A stretch of 64,000 nucleotides of DNA from Micromonospora luteifusca (GTDB taxonomy: Bacteria > Actinomycetota > Actinomycetes > Mycobacteriales > Micromonosporaceae): positions 2,036,001-2,100,000 of the forward strand of contig NZ_JAFBBP010000001.1 of assembly GCF_016907275.1 (NCBI RefSeq), in the 5' to 3' direction. A program made the position numbers and the translations under genes. The notes under the pieces are model-generated. The model had not been told where the DNA came from. It saw nothing but the letters and a program-made list of their open reading frames with translations, and ran no database searches. Positions 1 to 10,038 of this stretch are shown here, one piece after another. The stretch's first letter is position 1, and every line of letters begins with the position of its first letter.

Positions 1-204
1 GGCCATCAGCTTCAACGCCGAGTTCTTGGCGCCGACCACGTGCACGGTGCCCGCCAGCCGGGCATCACCGTGGACCCGGATGACGTCGACATCGTTGACC
101 GCCGGATCGCCGGCGTCGCCGGGGCCCACCACCACCGGCCAACTTGGGGTGCTGTCCGGGCGCGCCGGGATCGTCAGGTCGGGAATCCGTAGGCTGTGCG
201 TCAT
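1..204 (-). CDS. murA: MurA, UDP-GlcNAc 1-carboxyvinyltransferase (5' part only)
   Basis: First committed step of peptidoglycan precursor synthesis in the cytoplasm: transfer of enolpyruvate from PEP to UDP-GlcNAc. Only the N-terminal 68 codons lie in the window; the gene runs off the left edge. The stretch HGDARLAGTVHVVGAKNSAL followed by KLMA is the typical MurA start, with the conserved Lys-Asn of the UDP-GlcNAc site (GAKNSAL). The ATG at 204 gives an extension of about 40 residues before the conserved region, which is long for the family. A downstream GTG (about residue 24) is possible. With the ATG, the start codon overlaps that of the divergent gene within one CATG. Family assignment is firm; the start is uncertain. 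Confidence 0.9.
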   Translation of the reverse strand, partial: MTHSLRIPDLTIPARPDSTPSWPVVVGPGDAGDPAVNDVDVIRVHGDARLAGTVHVVGAKNSALKLMA

Positions 205-775
205 GGCCGTCCACCTCACGCGCATCTACACCAAGGCCGGCGATGCCGGCATGACCAGGCTGAGCAACAACGAACAGGTACCGAAGACCGATCCACGAAT
301 CGCCGCGTACGCGGATGTCGACGAGTGCAATGCGGCGATCGGCGTCGCGCTCGCCCTGGGCGGGCTCGACGAGGAACTGCGGGGCGTGCTGGGGTCGGTG
401 CAGAACGATCTGTTCGACGTCGGGGCCGACCTGTCCACTCCCGTCGAGCCCGAGCCGAAATACCCGCCGCTTCGGGTGACCGAGGAGTACGTCGAGCGCC
501 TGGAGGGCTGGTGCGACGAGTACAACGCACGCCTGACCAAGCTCGACTCCTTCATCCTCCCCGGCGGCACCGCGGGCGCGGCACTGCTGCACGTGGCAAG
601 GACCACTGCCCGGCGTGCGGAACGAGCGGCGTGGGCGCTGGTCAGCCACGATCCGGAACGAACCAGCCCGCTCCCGGCAAAGTATCTCAACCGGCTCTCC
701 GATCTGCTCTTTATCCTGTCAAGAACGGCAAATCCGGCGGGAGATGTGCTATGGGTGCCGGGCGGCAACCGCTGA
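203..775 (+). CDS. PduO-type cob(I)alamin adenosyltransferase
   Basis: Transfers the adenosyl group of ATP to cob(I)alamin to make adenosylcobalamin, in the cytoplasm. The protein is 190 aa, the usual size for this all-helical family. The N-terminal ATP-binding signature is present as RIYTKAGDAGMTRL followed by a conserved K and AYADVDECNAAIG (family form AYGDVDELNS.IG). The C-terminal helix TTARRAERAAWAL carries the conserved arginines. Start chosen at ATG 203 because the family begins MAVHLTRIYT; the longer open frame upstream overlaps murA. No clear ribosome binding site precedes it, so a leaderless transcript is possible. It is divergent from murA. Confidence 0.92.
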   Translation: MAVHLTRIYTKAGDAGMTRLSNNEQVPKTDPRIAAYADVDECNAAIGVALALGGLDEELRGVLGSVQNDLFDVGADLSTPVEPEPKYPPLRVTEEYVERLEGWCDEYNARLTKLDSFILPGGTAGAALLHVARTTARRAERAAWALVSHDPERTSPLPAKYLNRLSDLLFILSRTANPAGDVLWVPGGNR

Positions 776-852
776 CCGATCGGTGCTCTCCACCACGTCA
801 AGGTGTGCGTTCCCGATCTGGCCGTAACCACGCGCAACAAGGTGCAGCCTCC

Positions 853-880
853 TAGCCGGCAGGCGACGTGAGGCCGGCTA
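853..880. terminator. Hairpin after the adenosyltransferase gene
   Basis: Inverted repeat TAGCCGGC...GCCGGCTA with a 12-nt loop, about 80 bases after the stop codon at 775. There is no U-run, so it may be a Rho-independent-like hairpin of the actinobacterial type. Confidence 0.4.
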
Positions 881-925
881 CGTCCGGCCCCCGTGCGGGT
901 CCGGTCCGGCGGCTCCGGCCCCCGT

Positions 926-1219
926 GCGGCCGGTCCAACCCAGCGCTTCCCCGGCGCGGTGCAACCCGGTCCGACGCGGCGCAACACGGTCCGGACCCGG
1001 TGCGACCCGGGCCAACGCGGTGCGCCCGGACCGACGCGGCGCCGCCCGGACCGAGGCGGCGCGACCCGGACCGACGCGGCGCGGTGCGGCGCGACCCGGT
1101 CCGGCGCGGTACGGCCGGTCCGGCGTGGTACGGCCGGTCCGGCGTGGCGCAGTGCAGTGCGGTCGGCGCGGTGCGGCCGGTCCGGCCCAGCGCTTCCCGG
1201 CGCGGTACGACCCGGTCCA
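926..1219. repeat. GC-rich degenerate tandem repeat block
   Basis: Stretch built from variants of GCGGTGCGACCCGGTCCG and GACGCGGCGCGACCCGGACC. It is bounded by two near-identical ~45-bp direct copies (926-973 and 1173-1219) that share GCGGCCGGTCC and CCCAGCGCTTCC. Several frames stay open on both strands, giving Arg/Pro/Gly-rich translations with no family resemblance, which is what such GC-rich repeats do by chance. No gene is called here. Confidence 0.75.
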
Positions 1220-1224
1220 ACGCA

Positions 1225-1295
1225 TGATCGACTTCATATCGCCGACATTGCGGTGTCCGGCCGCTCGGATACCGCAATGTCGCGGGAGTCGATCA
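1225..1295. repeat. Long palindromic repeat, copy A
   Basis: Imperfect inverted repeat spanning about 71 bp. The core arms CGACATTGCGGTGTCCG (1243-1259) and CGGATACCGCAATGTCG (1266-1282) pair over 17 bp with one mismatch and a 6-nt loop. Outer arms TGATCGACT (1225) and AGTCGATCA (ending 1295) extend the palindrome. The same layout and related sequence recur at 1397-1472 and 42693-42770. It does not look like a terminator of a nearby gene. Confidence 0.8.
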
Positions 1296-1396
1296 GACTC
1301 GCTTGATGGGCGCGGGCCACACGCTCCACTTGAATGCGCTGGGGCCGCACGGTCCACGAGCCGGGCTGAACAACCCGGCCGGGCCGACCAGCCCCG

Positions 1397-1472
1397 TGAG
1401 CCACTCCAGGTCGGCGATGTTGGGGTATCCAACCCAGCGGAAACCCCAACATCGCCAACCCTGTGTCGATCA
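1397..1472. repeat. Long palindromic repeat, copy B
   Basis: Core arms GGCGATGTTGGGGTATCC (1413-1430) and GGAAACCCCAACATCGCC (1439-1456) pair over 18 bp with one mismatch, with an 8-nt loop. Outer arms resemble those of copy A: TGAGCCACTCC on the left, GTCGATCA on the right. Aligned with copies A and C the left arm follows the pattern TGATCGACTCC, about five variable bases, then CGATGT.G.GGT.TCC. Confidence 0.8.
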
Positions 1473-1494
1473 AGCCCGCCCACTCACCCGGCGA

Positions 1495-1775
1495 GGCAAA
1501 CCAGCCCCACAAAGGCAAAACCGGCCCCACGGAAAGGCAAACCGGCCCGGAGAGGCAAACCGGCCTCGATCGAGGCACCAGCGACTGCGGAGAGGCAGAA
1601 CCGACCGCAGGGCCACGACCGACCGCTGGAAGGCAGAACCGGCCGCAGAGGCAGAACCGACCGCGGAGAGGCACAACCGACCGCGGAGAGGCACAACCGA
1701 ACCGCGAAGAGGCACAACCGAACCGCGGAAAGGCACAACCGACCGCGCAGAGGCACAACCCGCCAAACCCCGGTA
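1495..1775. repeat. Degenerate ~20-nt tandem repeat block
   Basis: About a dozen imperfect copies of a unit like GACCGCGGAGAGGCACAACC. It is most regular at 1660-1760 and more degenerate toward 1495 (AGGCAAACCGGCCC forms). Base composition (CA/GA-rich on the plus strand) differs from the block at 926-1219. Open frames across it give Arg/Pro/Thr-rich low-complexity translations; nothing supports a gene. Confidence 0.75.
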
Positions 1776-1825
1776 ACGGCAGCTGAGAATCCCCTCCCGC
1801 CGGACGGACGCAGAGTGCCCAACGA

Positions 1826-1899
1826 GGGTTTCCGGGGAGCCCGCCCGGCGCAGGGATCAAGCCTGACCGCCCGGAGCCGGGCGGGCTCCCCGGAAACCC
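1826..1899. terminator. 24-bp perfect-stem hairpin downstream of the DUF2550 gene
   Basis: Arms GGGTTTCCGGGGAGCCCGCC+CGGC (1826-1849) and their exact reverse complement (1876-1899) surround a 26-nt loop. It lies 70 bases past the stop of the atpC-DUF2550 transcription unit read on the minus strand, so termination is the simplest role. The stem is unusually long and there is no clear U-run. It could instead be a repeat element. Confidence 0.6.
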
Positions 1900-1969
1900 A
1901 GACAGCGACCACGGACAGCTAGACAGGGACCACCGACACCTCAGACAGCGAACCAGAGACGACGACAGC

Positions 1970-2425
1970 TCAGGCGGCCGGCCAGTCCTGGGAGGCCATA
2001 CGCGGCGAGACCGCCCCCGGAGGGGCGGCCTCGAGCCACGAGAGGAAACCGGTCACGGTCGACCGCGCCATGGCGATCTCCACCGGTGCATGGTGACTGG
2101 TACAGCGGAGGATCACCCAGTCGGCGGGCATGGAGAGCCGTTCCTGGCCCTCCGGCAACCGGCGACGTTCGACCGCGAGCCCCTTGCGGGAGAGCACCCG
2201 CTTGGGCCGGATTGCGAAGCTGAACATCCGGTACCAGCGCAGTTCGTCACCGGCGAACCGGCCGAAGCCGGGCGACCAGCCACGGCCGTCGAGCATGGTG
2301 GTGACTCGGACGCTGAGCCGGATGATGCCACCGCTGCGGGTGACGAGAGCTCGCCGGACGAAGAGGGTGAGGAGCGCGCCGAGGATGACGACGACGCCGA
2401 TTCCGACTCCTTCGACGATCTCCAT
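1970..2425 (-). CDS. DUF2550 membrane-anchored protein
   Basis: 151 aa protein of unknown function. One N-terminal membrane helix (about residues 5-25, GVGIGVVVILGALLTLFV) is followed by a basic cytoplasmic domain with the family features GWSPGFGRFAGDELRWYRMFSF and a conserved TVTGFLSWLEAAPPGA-like C-terminal stretch. DUF2550 genes lie directly after atpC in many actinobacteria, and this one starts 12 bases downstream of the atpC stop, so the two are likely cotranscribed. The function cannot be told from the sequence. Confidence 0.85.
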   Translation of the reverse strand: MEIVEGVGIGVVVILGALLTLFVRRALVTRSGGIIRLSVRVTTMLDGRGWSPGFGRFAGDELRWYRMFSFAIRPKRVLSRKGLAVERRRLPEGQERLSMPADWVILRCTSHHAPVEIAMARSTVTGFLSWLEAAPPGAVSPRMASQDWPAA

Positions 2426-2437
2426 CCCCGGTGTGGC

Positions 2438-2719
2438 TCAGCGACTCTGCGCGGTGACCGGGGTCGCGCTCTCGGCCAGCACGATGACGCCGTCTGCGCT
2501 CACCGAGAGGAAGCCGCCGGCGACCTCGTAGGAGATCTGCTCTCCGCCGGCGAGCTTGATGCGGACCTGGCCGGGCTCTGCGAGCTGGCCGAGTAGCGGC
2601 GCGTGCCCCGGCAGGACACCAAGCTCGCCTTCGGTCGTCCGCGCGACGACCATTTCGGCGTCACCGGACCAGACCTTCTCCTCGACGGCGACGAGCTCGA
2701 CGTGAAGCTGCTGTGCCAC
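2438..2719 (-). CDS. atpC: F0F1 ATP synthase subunit epsilon
   Basis: Central-stalk subunit that couples rotation and inhibits ATP hydrolysis. It is 93 aa, which covers the N-terminal beta-sandwich; the C-terminal helical hairpin found in longer epsilon subunits (about 130 aa) is largely absent, as in other actinobacteria. Visible motifs are [18 protein letters not shown] and the conserved [16 protein letters not shown]. Start is GTG at 2719 with AAGGAG 6-7 bases upstream. Unusually it does not follow atpD directly: an LCP gene and a terminator intervene, and a promoter-like sequence lies just upstream (2753-2781). Confidence 0.95.
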   Translation of the reverse strand: MAQQLHVELVAVEEKVWSGDAEMVVARTTEGELGVLPGHAPLLGQLAEPGQVRIKLAGGEQISYEVAGGFLSVSADGVIVLAESATPVTAQSR

Positions 2720-2752
2720 GCTGTCTCCTTGCTGCGGCGATGGATTGCCGAA

Positions 2753-2781
2753 AGTCTAGCCTGACGCGCACGCGCTCCCAA
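2753..2781 (-). promoter_or_regulatory. Candidate sigma-70-type promoter for atpC
   Basis: Reading the minus strand, TTGGGA (2781-2776), a 17-base spacer and TAGACT (2758-2753) lie 34-62 bases before the atpC start, entirely inside the short gap between the LCP stop and atpC. The spacing and the TANNNT -10 are right for the housekeeping sigma factor; the -35 is a moderate match. Confidence 0.5.
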
Positions 2782-2807
2782 CGCGGGTGGGGAGAACCGC
2801 GTCACGA

Positions 2808-3944
2808 CTACTTCGTCTTGTTCACAAATTCCGGATGCTCGAGCAGGAACGCGTCGAGCTGCTCGTTGTGCAGGGCGGCGAAGAAGTCCGGGACCCCCAC
2901 CTGGAACTGCTCTCCCAGGTATTTCTTGCCGTCGAAGACGCCACCACCGGGGAGCTTGATCATCTGGATGGTGTTCGGGCGGATGTCCTTCAGGGCGAGC
3001 CCGAAGTCGACCACGCTGCTGCCCCGACCGTTGAAGATCAGTGACTGCCCGGCGGCGCGGAGCACCTTGTCCAGCTTGAGCGGGTTGGCCACCACGTCGG
3101 CGCTGAACGCCTGGCCGACCATAGCCTTGACGAACTGCTGCTGGTGGCGCTGCCGGCCGTAGTCGGAGTCCGGAACACCGTTCTTCGGGTACCGCTGCCG
3201 GACGTAGTCCAGTGCCTGCCACCCGCTGAGGTGTTGGTTGCCCTTCTTGTAGATCGCCTGCGGGCCGACGTAGCCCTCACCGTAGGTCTTGCCGGGACGG
3301 GGCGTGCCGTCCGGCTGCTTGTGCTCCGACTTCACCTCCCGCTCGACGTACATGTCGACGCCACCCATAGCGTCGACGATCTTCTGGAAGCCGGTGAAGT
3401 TGATGATCGCGCCAGCGTCGAACCGCTTGATGCCGGTCACATTCTGCACGGTGGTCGCGAGCAACTCGAACCCGCGCGCCGCATCGGGGTTCTTGCCCGG
3501 CACCTGACTGCCTACAGACATGGCGGCGTTGATCTTCGCCTTCTCGCCGCTGAAGTTGGCCTTCCTGAACTCCGGGATGTCGACGTAGAGGTCGCGGGGC
3601 ACCGAGAAGAGGTAGGCCCGGTCCATCGAGGCCGGTACGTGCAGCACCATGATCGAGTCGGCCAGCGGCGCCGCGGTCGGCGTACGCGGGTCGATGCCGA
3701 CCAGCAGGATGTTGAGTGGGCCCTTGATGTCGCTCTTCTTCGGCTGGGCGCCCGCCGCCTGGTCGCCGAACAGGTCAGCCTTGCCGACCGCACCCTCGTA
3801 GCGGGCCATGAGTACCTCGGTGCCGACCAGCACCGCTCCGCTGAGCACGGTCAGCACGGTGCCGAACACCGTGCAGATCCTCGCCCAGCGCGGCACGCCC
3901 CGCCAGATGGAGGACTTGCGGCCACGCTTGCCGGCCTTACCCAC
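2808..3944 (-). CDS. LytR-CpsA-Psr (LCP) family cell-wall protein
   Basis: LCP enzymes attach anionic polymers (teichoic acids, arabinogalactan-type glycans) from lipid carriers to peptidoglycan on the outer face of the membrane. The protein is 378 aa: a basic cytoplasmic tail, one membrane helix (about residues 23-44), then the LCP domain from about residue 75 (LLVGIDPRTP) with the motifs DSIMVLHV, SVPRDLYVDIP (about 114-124) and NFTGFQKIVDAMGGVDMYV. The late basic motif DYGRQRHQQQFVKAM, which contributes lipid-phosphate-binding arginines, is also present. Start is GTG 3944 with GGAG upstream. It sits between atpD and atpC on the same strand, preceded by a strong terminator. The link to ATP synthase is positional only; the substrate is unknown. 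Confidence 0.9.
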   Translation of the reverse strand: MGKAGKRGRKSSIWRGVPRWARICTVFGTVLTVLSGAVLVGTEVLMARYEGAVGKADLFGDQAAGAQPKKSDIKGPLNILLVGIDPRTPTAAPLADSIMVLHVPASMDRAYLFSVPRDLYVDIPEFRKANFSGEKAKINAAMSVGSQVPGKNPDAARGFELLATTVQNVTGIKRFDAGAIINFTGFQKIVDAMGGVDMYVEREVKSEHKQPDGTPRPGKTYGEGYVGPQAIYKKGNQHLSGWQALDYVRQRYPKNGVPDSDYGRQRHQQQFVKAMVGQAFSADVVANPLKLDKVLRAAGQSLIFNGRGSSVVDFGLALKDIRPNTIQMIKLPGGGVFDGKKYLGEQFQVGVPDFFAALHNEQLDAFLLEHPEFVNKTK

Positions 3945-4118
3945 GAGCAGCTCCGTTCGTTACGCCCACAGGGAGGAAGACGGGCGCACGTCGTCGAAAG
4001 GTTGCAAAGATCAACGCTCGTTCAGGTGAGCGCGCGAAACGACCGTATCTCGGGTGGCTCGGCACTGACGACCACGAGTAACGGACCGCGACGATGATAG
4101 GACGCGAAGATGAACAAA

Positions 4119-4147
4119 AGACTGCCCCGGCATTGCCGGGGCAGTCT
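4119..4147 (-). terminator. Intrinsic terminator between atpD and the LCP gene
   Basis: Perfect 13-bp stem AGACTGCCCCGGC / GCCGGGGCAGTCT with a 3-nt loop. On the minus strand it is followed by TTTTGTT. It is placed 26-54 bases past the atpD stop, so it should end most atp operon transcripts before the LCP and atpC genes. Confidence 0.88.
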
Positions 4148-4172
4148 CTTTGTTTCGGATCGAGTCAGTCCG

Positions 4173-6538
<2,366 letters not shown>

Positions 6539-6542
6539 GGGA

Positions 6543-8195
6543 TCAGCTCTCGGCCGGGCGGTCGGTCGCGCTGTCGCGGAAGCGGGTCACCGTCTCGCGG
6601 TTCTCGTCACCCTCCAGCGGCTCGGCCGGGGCGTCGTTGACCTGACGCTCGTCGGCCTTGCCGAGGAAGACCTGCTTGAACTCGGCGATCGCGGCGTCCA
6701 GGGAGCCGACGATGTCGTCGCCCCACTGGTTGTCGGCGATCCCGGCCAGCACGCCCTGGTGCTTGTGCCGCAGGTACTGGAGGAACTCCGCCTCGAAGCG
6801 ACGAACGTCGCCCACCGGGATGTCGTCCAGCTTGCCCTCGACACCGGCCCAGACCGACACGACTTCCTGCTCTACCGGGAACGGCGAGTAGTTCGGCTGC
6901 TTGAGCAGCTCGACCAGGCGCACACCGCGGTCGAGCTGGGCCCGGGAGGCCCGGTCCAGGTCGGAGGCGAAGGCGGCGAACGCCTCCAGCTCGCGGTACT
7001 GCGCGAGGTTGAGCCGCAGCGAACCGGCGACCTTCCGCATCGGCTTCACCTGCGCGGCGCCACCGACCCGGGAGACCGAGGTGCCGACGTTGATCGCCGG
7101 ACGGACGCCCTGGTTGAACAGGTCCGTCTCCAGGAAGATCTGGCCGTCGGTGATCGAGATGACGTTGGTCGGGATGAAGGCCGAGATGTCGTTGGCCTTC
7201 GTCTCGATGATCGGCAGACCGGTCATCGAGCCGCCACCCAGCTCGTCGGAGAGCTTCGCGCAACGCTCCAGCAGGCGGGAGTGCAGGTAGAAGACGTCAC
7301 CCGGGTACGCCTCACGGCCCGGCGGGCGACGCAGCAGCAGCGACACGGCGCGGTACGCCTCGGCCTGCTTGCTCAGGTCGTCGAAGACGATCAGGACGTG
7401 CTTGCCGCCGTACATCCAGTGCTGCCCGATGGACGAGCCGGTGTACGGGGCCAGGTACTTGAAGCCGGCCGGGTCGGACGCCGGGGAGGCCACGATGGTC
7501 GTGTACTCCATCGCGCCGGCCTCTTCCAGCTGCCCCTTGATCGAGGCGATCGTGGAGGCCTTCTGGCCGATGGCGACGTAGATGCAGCGAACCTGCTTCT
7601 TCGGGTCGCCGGTGCGCCAGTTGTCCCGCTGGTTGAGGATCGCGTCCAGGGCGACAGTGGTCTTACCGGTCTTGCGGTCGCCGATGATCAGCTGCCGCTG
7701 GCCCCGACCGATCGGGGTCATCGCGTCGATGGCCTTGATGCCGGTCTGCAGCGGCTCGAACACCGACTGGCGGGACATCACGTTCGGAGCCTGCAGCTCC
7801 AGCTCGCGGAAGCCCTCGTTGGCGATGTCACCGAGCCCGTCGATCGGCTGGCCGAGCGCGTCGACCACGCGGCCGAGGAAGGCATCGCCGACCGGAACGG
7901 AGAGAACCCGCTCGGTGCGCTTGACGCGCTGCCCCTCCTCCAGCTTGGCGGAGTCACCGAGAACGACGACACCGATCTCCCGGACGTCGAGGTTCAACGC
8001 CACGCCGAGCGTGCCGTCCTCGAACTCCAGGAGCTCGTTGGTCATGGTCGAGGGCAGGCCCTCGACGTGGGCGATACCGTCACCGGTGTCGGCGACGGTG
8101 CCGACCTCCTCGCGGGAGACGTCGGACGAGTAGGAAGAGACGTAGCGCTCCAGGGCGCCGCGGATCTCCTCCGTCGAGATGGTCAGCTCGGCCAT
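6543..8195 (-). CDS. atpA: F0F1 ATP synthase subunit alpha
   Basis: Non-catalytic nucleotide-binding subunit of the F1 hexamer. 550 aa, slightly longer than E. coli AtpA because of a charged C-terminal tail ([20 protein letters not shown]...), as is usual in actinobacteria. The P-loop [13 protein letters not shown] and the alpha signature [20 protein letters not shown] are complete, and the arginine finger region lies in [17 protein letters not shown]. Start is ATG 8195 with GGAAGCAGAGG upstream. A 141-base gap separates it from atpH, the widest gap inside the atpB-D run. Confidence 0.97.
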   Translation of the reverse strand: MAELTISTEEIRGALERYVSSYSSDVSREEVGTVADTGDGIAHVEGLPSTMTNELLEFEDGTLGVALNLDVREIGVVVLGDSAKLEEGQRVKRTERVLSVPVGDAFLGRVVDALGQPIDGLGDIANEGFRELELQAPNVMSRQSVFEPLQTGIKAIDAMTPIGRGQRQLIIGDRKTGKTTVALDAILNQRDNWRTGDPKKQVRCIYVAIGQKASTIASIKGQLEEAGAMEYTTIVASPASDPAGFKYLAPYTGSSIGQHWMYGGKHVLIVFDDLSKQAEAYRAVSLLLRRPPGREAYPGDVFYLHSRLLERCAKLSDELGGGSMTGLPIIETKANDISAFIPTNVISITDGQIFLETDLFNQGVRPAINVGTSVSRVGGAAQVKPMRKVAGSLRLNLAQYRELEAFAAFASDLDRASRAQLDRGVRLVELLKQPNYSPFPVEQEVVSVWAGVEGKLDDIPVGDVRRFEAEFLQYLRHKHQGVLAGIADNQWGDDIVGSLDAAIAEFKQVFLGKADERQVNDAPAEPLEGDENRETVTRFRDSATDRPAES

Positions 8196-8296
8196 CCTCT
8201 GCTTCCTTAAAATTCAGGGGCCCGGGATACCTAGTACCGACCGGTCCGAATGGCGTCTGTCAATCCGGGCGCTGTGCGGCAGGGCCGCCCCGAGAC

Positions 8297-8341
8297 TGGG
8301 CGGCGGAGCCGCTCAGCCGCTGGGCGGCGAAGCCGTTCAGC
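8297..8341. repeat. Short tandem direct repeat in the atpH-atpA gap
   Basis: Two 21-nt copies, TGGGCGGCGGAGCCGCTCAGC and TGGGCGGCGAAGCCGTTCAGC minus their last base, with a 24-nt period. The second copy overlaps the end of atpH. Each copy can also fold on itself (GGCGGCGGAGCCGC). Possibly a local duplication; a role in mRNA stability is only a guess. Confidence 0.5.
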
Positions 8342-9158
8342 GCTTCGCGAGCGCGTTGCGGGTCTCGTTGAGGCGGCGCAGGATGGTGCCGTCGTACAGG
8401 TCGGAACCGACCCGCACGCTCACGCCACCCAGGACGTGGGGGTCCACCGTCTGCTTGACGGAGACCTCTCGACCGTATATCGCAGCGAGGCTCGCACCCA
8501 GCCGGCGCTCCTCCTCGTCACTCAACGGGGCCGCCACGGTGACGTACGCCACCTGACGGTCCCGCCGTTCGGCGGCGAGTTCCACGAGCCGGGTGAGCGA
8601 TCCGCTGAAGGAACGCCCCCCGAAGCCGGACAGCGCCACCTCGATGAGGCGAACGGTGGCCAGGCGGGTCTTGCCGGCCAGCAGCTGGCCGACCAGGACC
8701 CCGCGCTGGTCCACCGGTGCCGCGGGGTTGGACAGCACCGCCGAAAGCTCGGGCTCGTTGGCGACGACCTGCCCGAAGCGGAACAGCTCGTCCTCGACCT
8801 CGCCCAGGTCACCGGCGGCCTCGGTGCTGGCCAGCACCGCTTCCACGCCGAGTCGCTCGACGGCGTCGAGCAACTCCGACGGCGCCGACCAACGGCCGGA
8901 CACCAGCGCGGCGAGCAGCTCGAGCGCACCCTCGCCAACCTTGCCGCGCAGCATCCCGCCGAGCAGGTCGGCGCGGTCCGCGCCGGATCGGGCCGGGTCC
9001 GAGAGCGCTCGGCGCAGCCGCGGCTCCCGTCGCAGCAGCCCGCCGACGGCGAGCAGGTCGTTCGCGGTGTGTGCCACCGCGACCGCGTCATTGCCGCGGA
9101 CGTACGCGTCGAGGTGCTCGGCCCCGACCTTGTACGACTCCCGGCTGGCGGCCTGCAT
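8337..9158 (-). CDS. atpH: F0F1 ATP synthase subunit delta
   Basis: Peripheral-stalk subunit linking the b subunit to the top of F1. 273 aa, about 95 residues longer than E. coli delta, which is characteristic of actinobacteria. The family core is seen in the C-terminal half: GKTRLATVRLIEVAL, then the hallmark VRVGSDLYDGTILRRLNETRNAL (family: G..V.IGD.V.DGSVR.RL..L). The start ATG overlaps the atpF stop by one base (TGATG). Part of the atpBEFHAGD unit. Confidence 0.96.
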   Translation of the reverse strand: MQAASRESYKVGAEHLDAYVRGNDAVAVAHTANDLLAVGGLLRREPRLRRALSDPARSGADRADLLGGMLRGKVGEGALELLAALVSGRWSAPSELLDAVERLGVEAVLASTEAAGDLGEVEDELFRFGQVVANEPELSAVLSNPAAPVDQRGVLVGQLLAGKTRLATVRLIEVALSGFGGRSFSGSLTRLVELAAERRDRQVAYVTVAAPLSDEEERRLGASLAAIYGREVSVKQTVDPHVLGGVSVRVGSDLYDGTILRRLNETRNALAKR

Positions 9159-9694
9159 CAGCGGGCCCCCGTGCTCTCGAGACCACTCAGGAACCGGTCG
9201 ACGGTGCCCTTGCGTCGTGCCTCGTCGGCCAGCGACTCGCCAACGATCTTGCTGGCGAGGTCCACCGCGATCGTGCCGACCTCGGCGCGCAGCTCGCGCA
9301 CGATGGTGGCCCGCTCGGCGGCGAGTGCGTCCTTGCCGGCCTGGATGACCCGGTCGGACTCTTCCCGTGCCTTGGCGAGGATGTCCTGTCGGATTCCCTC
9401 GGCGTCGGCCCGCGCGTCGTCACGGATCTTGGCGGCGTCGGTCCGGGCCTCAGCGAGCTGGGCACGGTACTGCTCGAGCAGCTGGTTCGCCTCGGCCTGG
9501 GCGGCCTCGGCGCGCTTGATGCCGCCCTCGATCGCGTCGACCCGAGCCTGGAACGTCTGCTCCATGCGCGGGAAGACGAACTTCATCAGCACGAAGCAGA
9601 GCACGATGAAGGCGACCGAACCAACCACGACCTCCTGCCAGAGCGGGATGATCGGGTTGTGCGCCTCACCACCCTCAGCGGCAAGGATGAACAT
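9158..9694 (-). CDS. atpF: F0F1 ATP synthase subunit b
   Basis: Membrane-anchored peripheral stalk subunit. 178 aa. N-terminal membrane helix (about residues 20-42, EVVVGSVAFIVLCFVLMKFVF), then a long charged coiled coil rich in Ala/Glu/Arg (FQARVDAIEGGIKRAEAAQ...), ending with DLASKIVGESLADEARRKGTVDRFL. Start ATG 9694 (MFILAAEGG); GGGAGGTCACC lies just upstream. Confidence 0.96.
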   Translation of the reverse strand: MFILAAEGGEAHNPIIPLWQEVVVGSVAFIVLCFVLMKFVFPRMEQTFQARVDAIEGGIKRAEAAQAEANQLLEQYRAQLAEARTDAAKIRDDARADAEGIRQDILAKAREESDRVIQAGKDALAAERATIVRELRAEVGTIAVDLASKIVGESLADEARRKGTVDRFLSGLESTGAR

Positions 9695-9720
9695 GGTGAC
9701 CTCCCGGTCGACGAGCGGGA

Positions 9721-9972
9721 TCAGGAAAGCGTGCCCTGCCAGATGAAGCCGAAGGCGATGCCCAGCAGCGCCAGCGCCTCGATGACGGCGAAGCCGATCC
9801 AGACGTACGGCAGGGTCATCCGCGACGACTCCGGCTGACGGGCGGTCGACTGGATGTAGGCGGCGAAGACCAGGCCAACGCCGATGCCCGGGCCGATGGC
9901 CGCGAGGCCGTAGCCGATGGCGGCGGTGCTGCCAACGACACCTTCTGCGGCGGCGAGAACGCTAGCGTCCAT
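9721..9972 (-). CDS. atpE: F0F1 ATP synthase subunit c
   Basis: Proteolipid forming the proton-driven c-ring. 83 aa, two membrane helices joined by a polar loop (ARQPESSR). The first helix carries the glycine repeat (AAIGYGLAAIGPGIGVGLVF) and the second the essential proton-carrying glutamate in IGFAVIEALALLG. Start ATG 9972 with AGGAGGAACCAC upstream, the strongest Shine-Dalgarno in the operon, as expected for a subunit needed in many copies. Confidence 0.97.
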   Translation of the reverse strand: MDASVLAAAEGVVGSTAAIGYGLAAIGPGIGVGLVFAAYIQSTARQPESSRMTLPYVWIGFAVIEALALLGIAFGFIWQGTLS

Positions 9973-10038
9973 TGGTGTGGTTCCTCCTGGGTATCACGCG
10001 TGTCTCTCACGCGGGACGACAACGGATGGTGCGGTGGA

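Noticed and set aside
868..1922. Several overlapping open frames of 100-330 codons across the repeat region on both strands
   Set aside because: All give Arg/Pro/Gly/Thr repeats in multiple frames at once, with no ribosome site or family match; they arise from stop-poor GC repeats.
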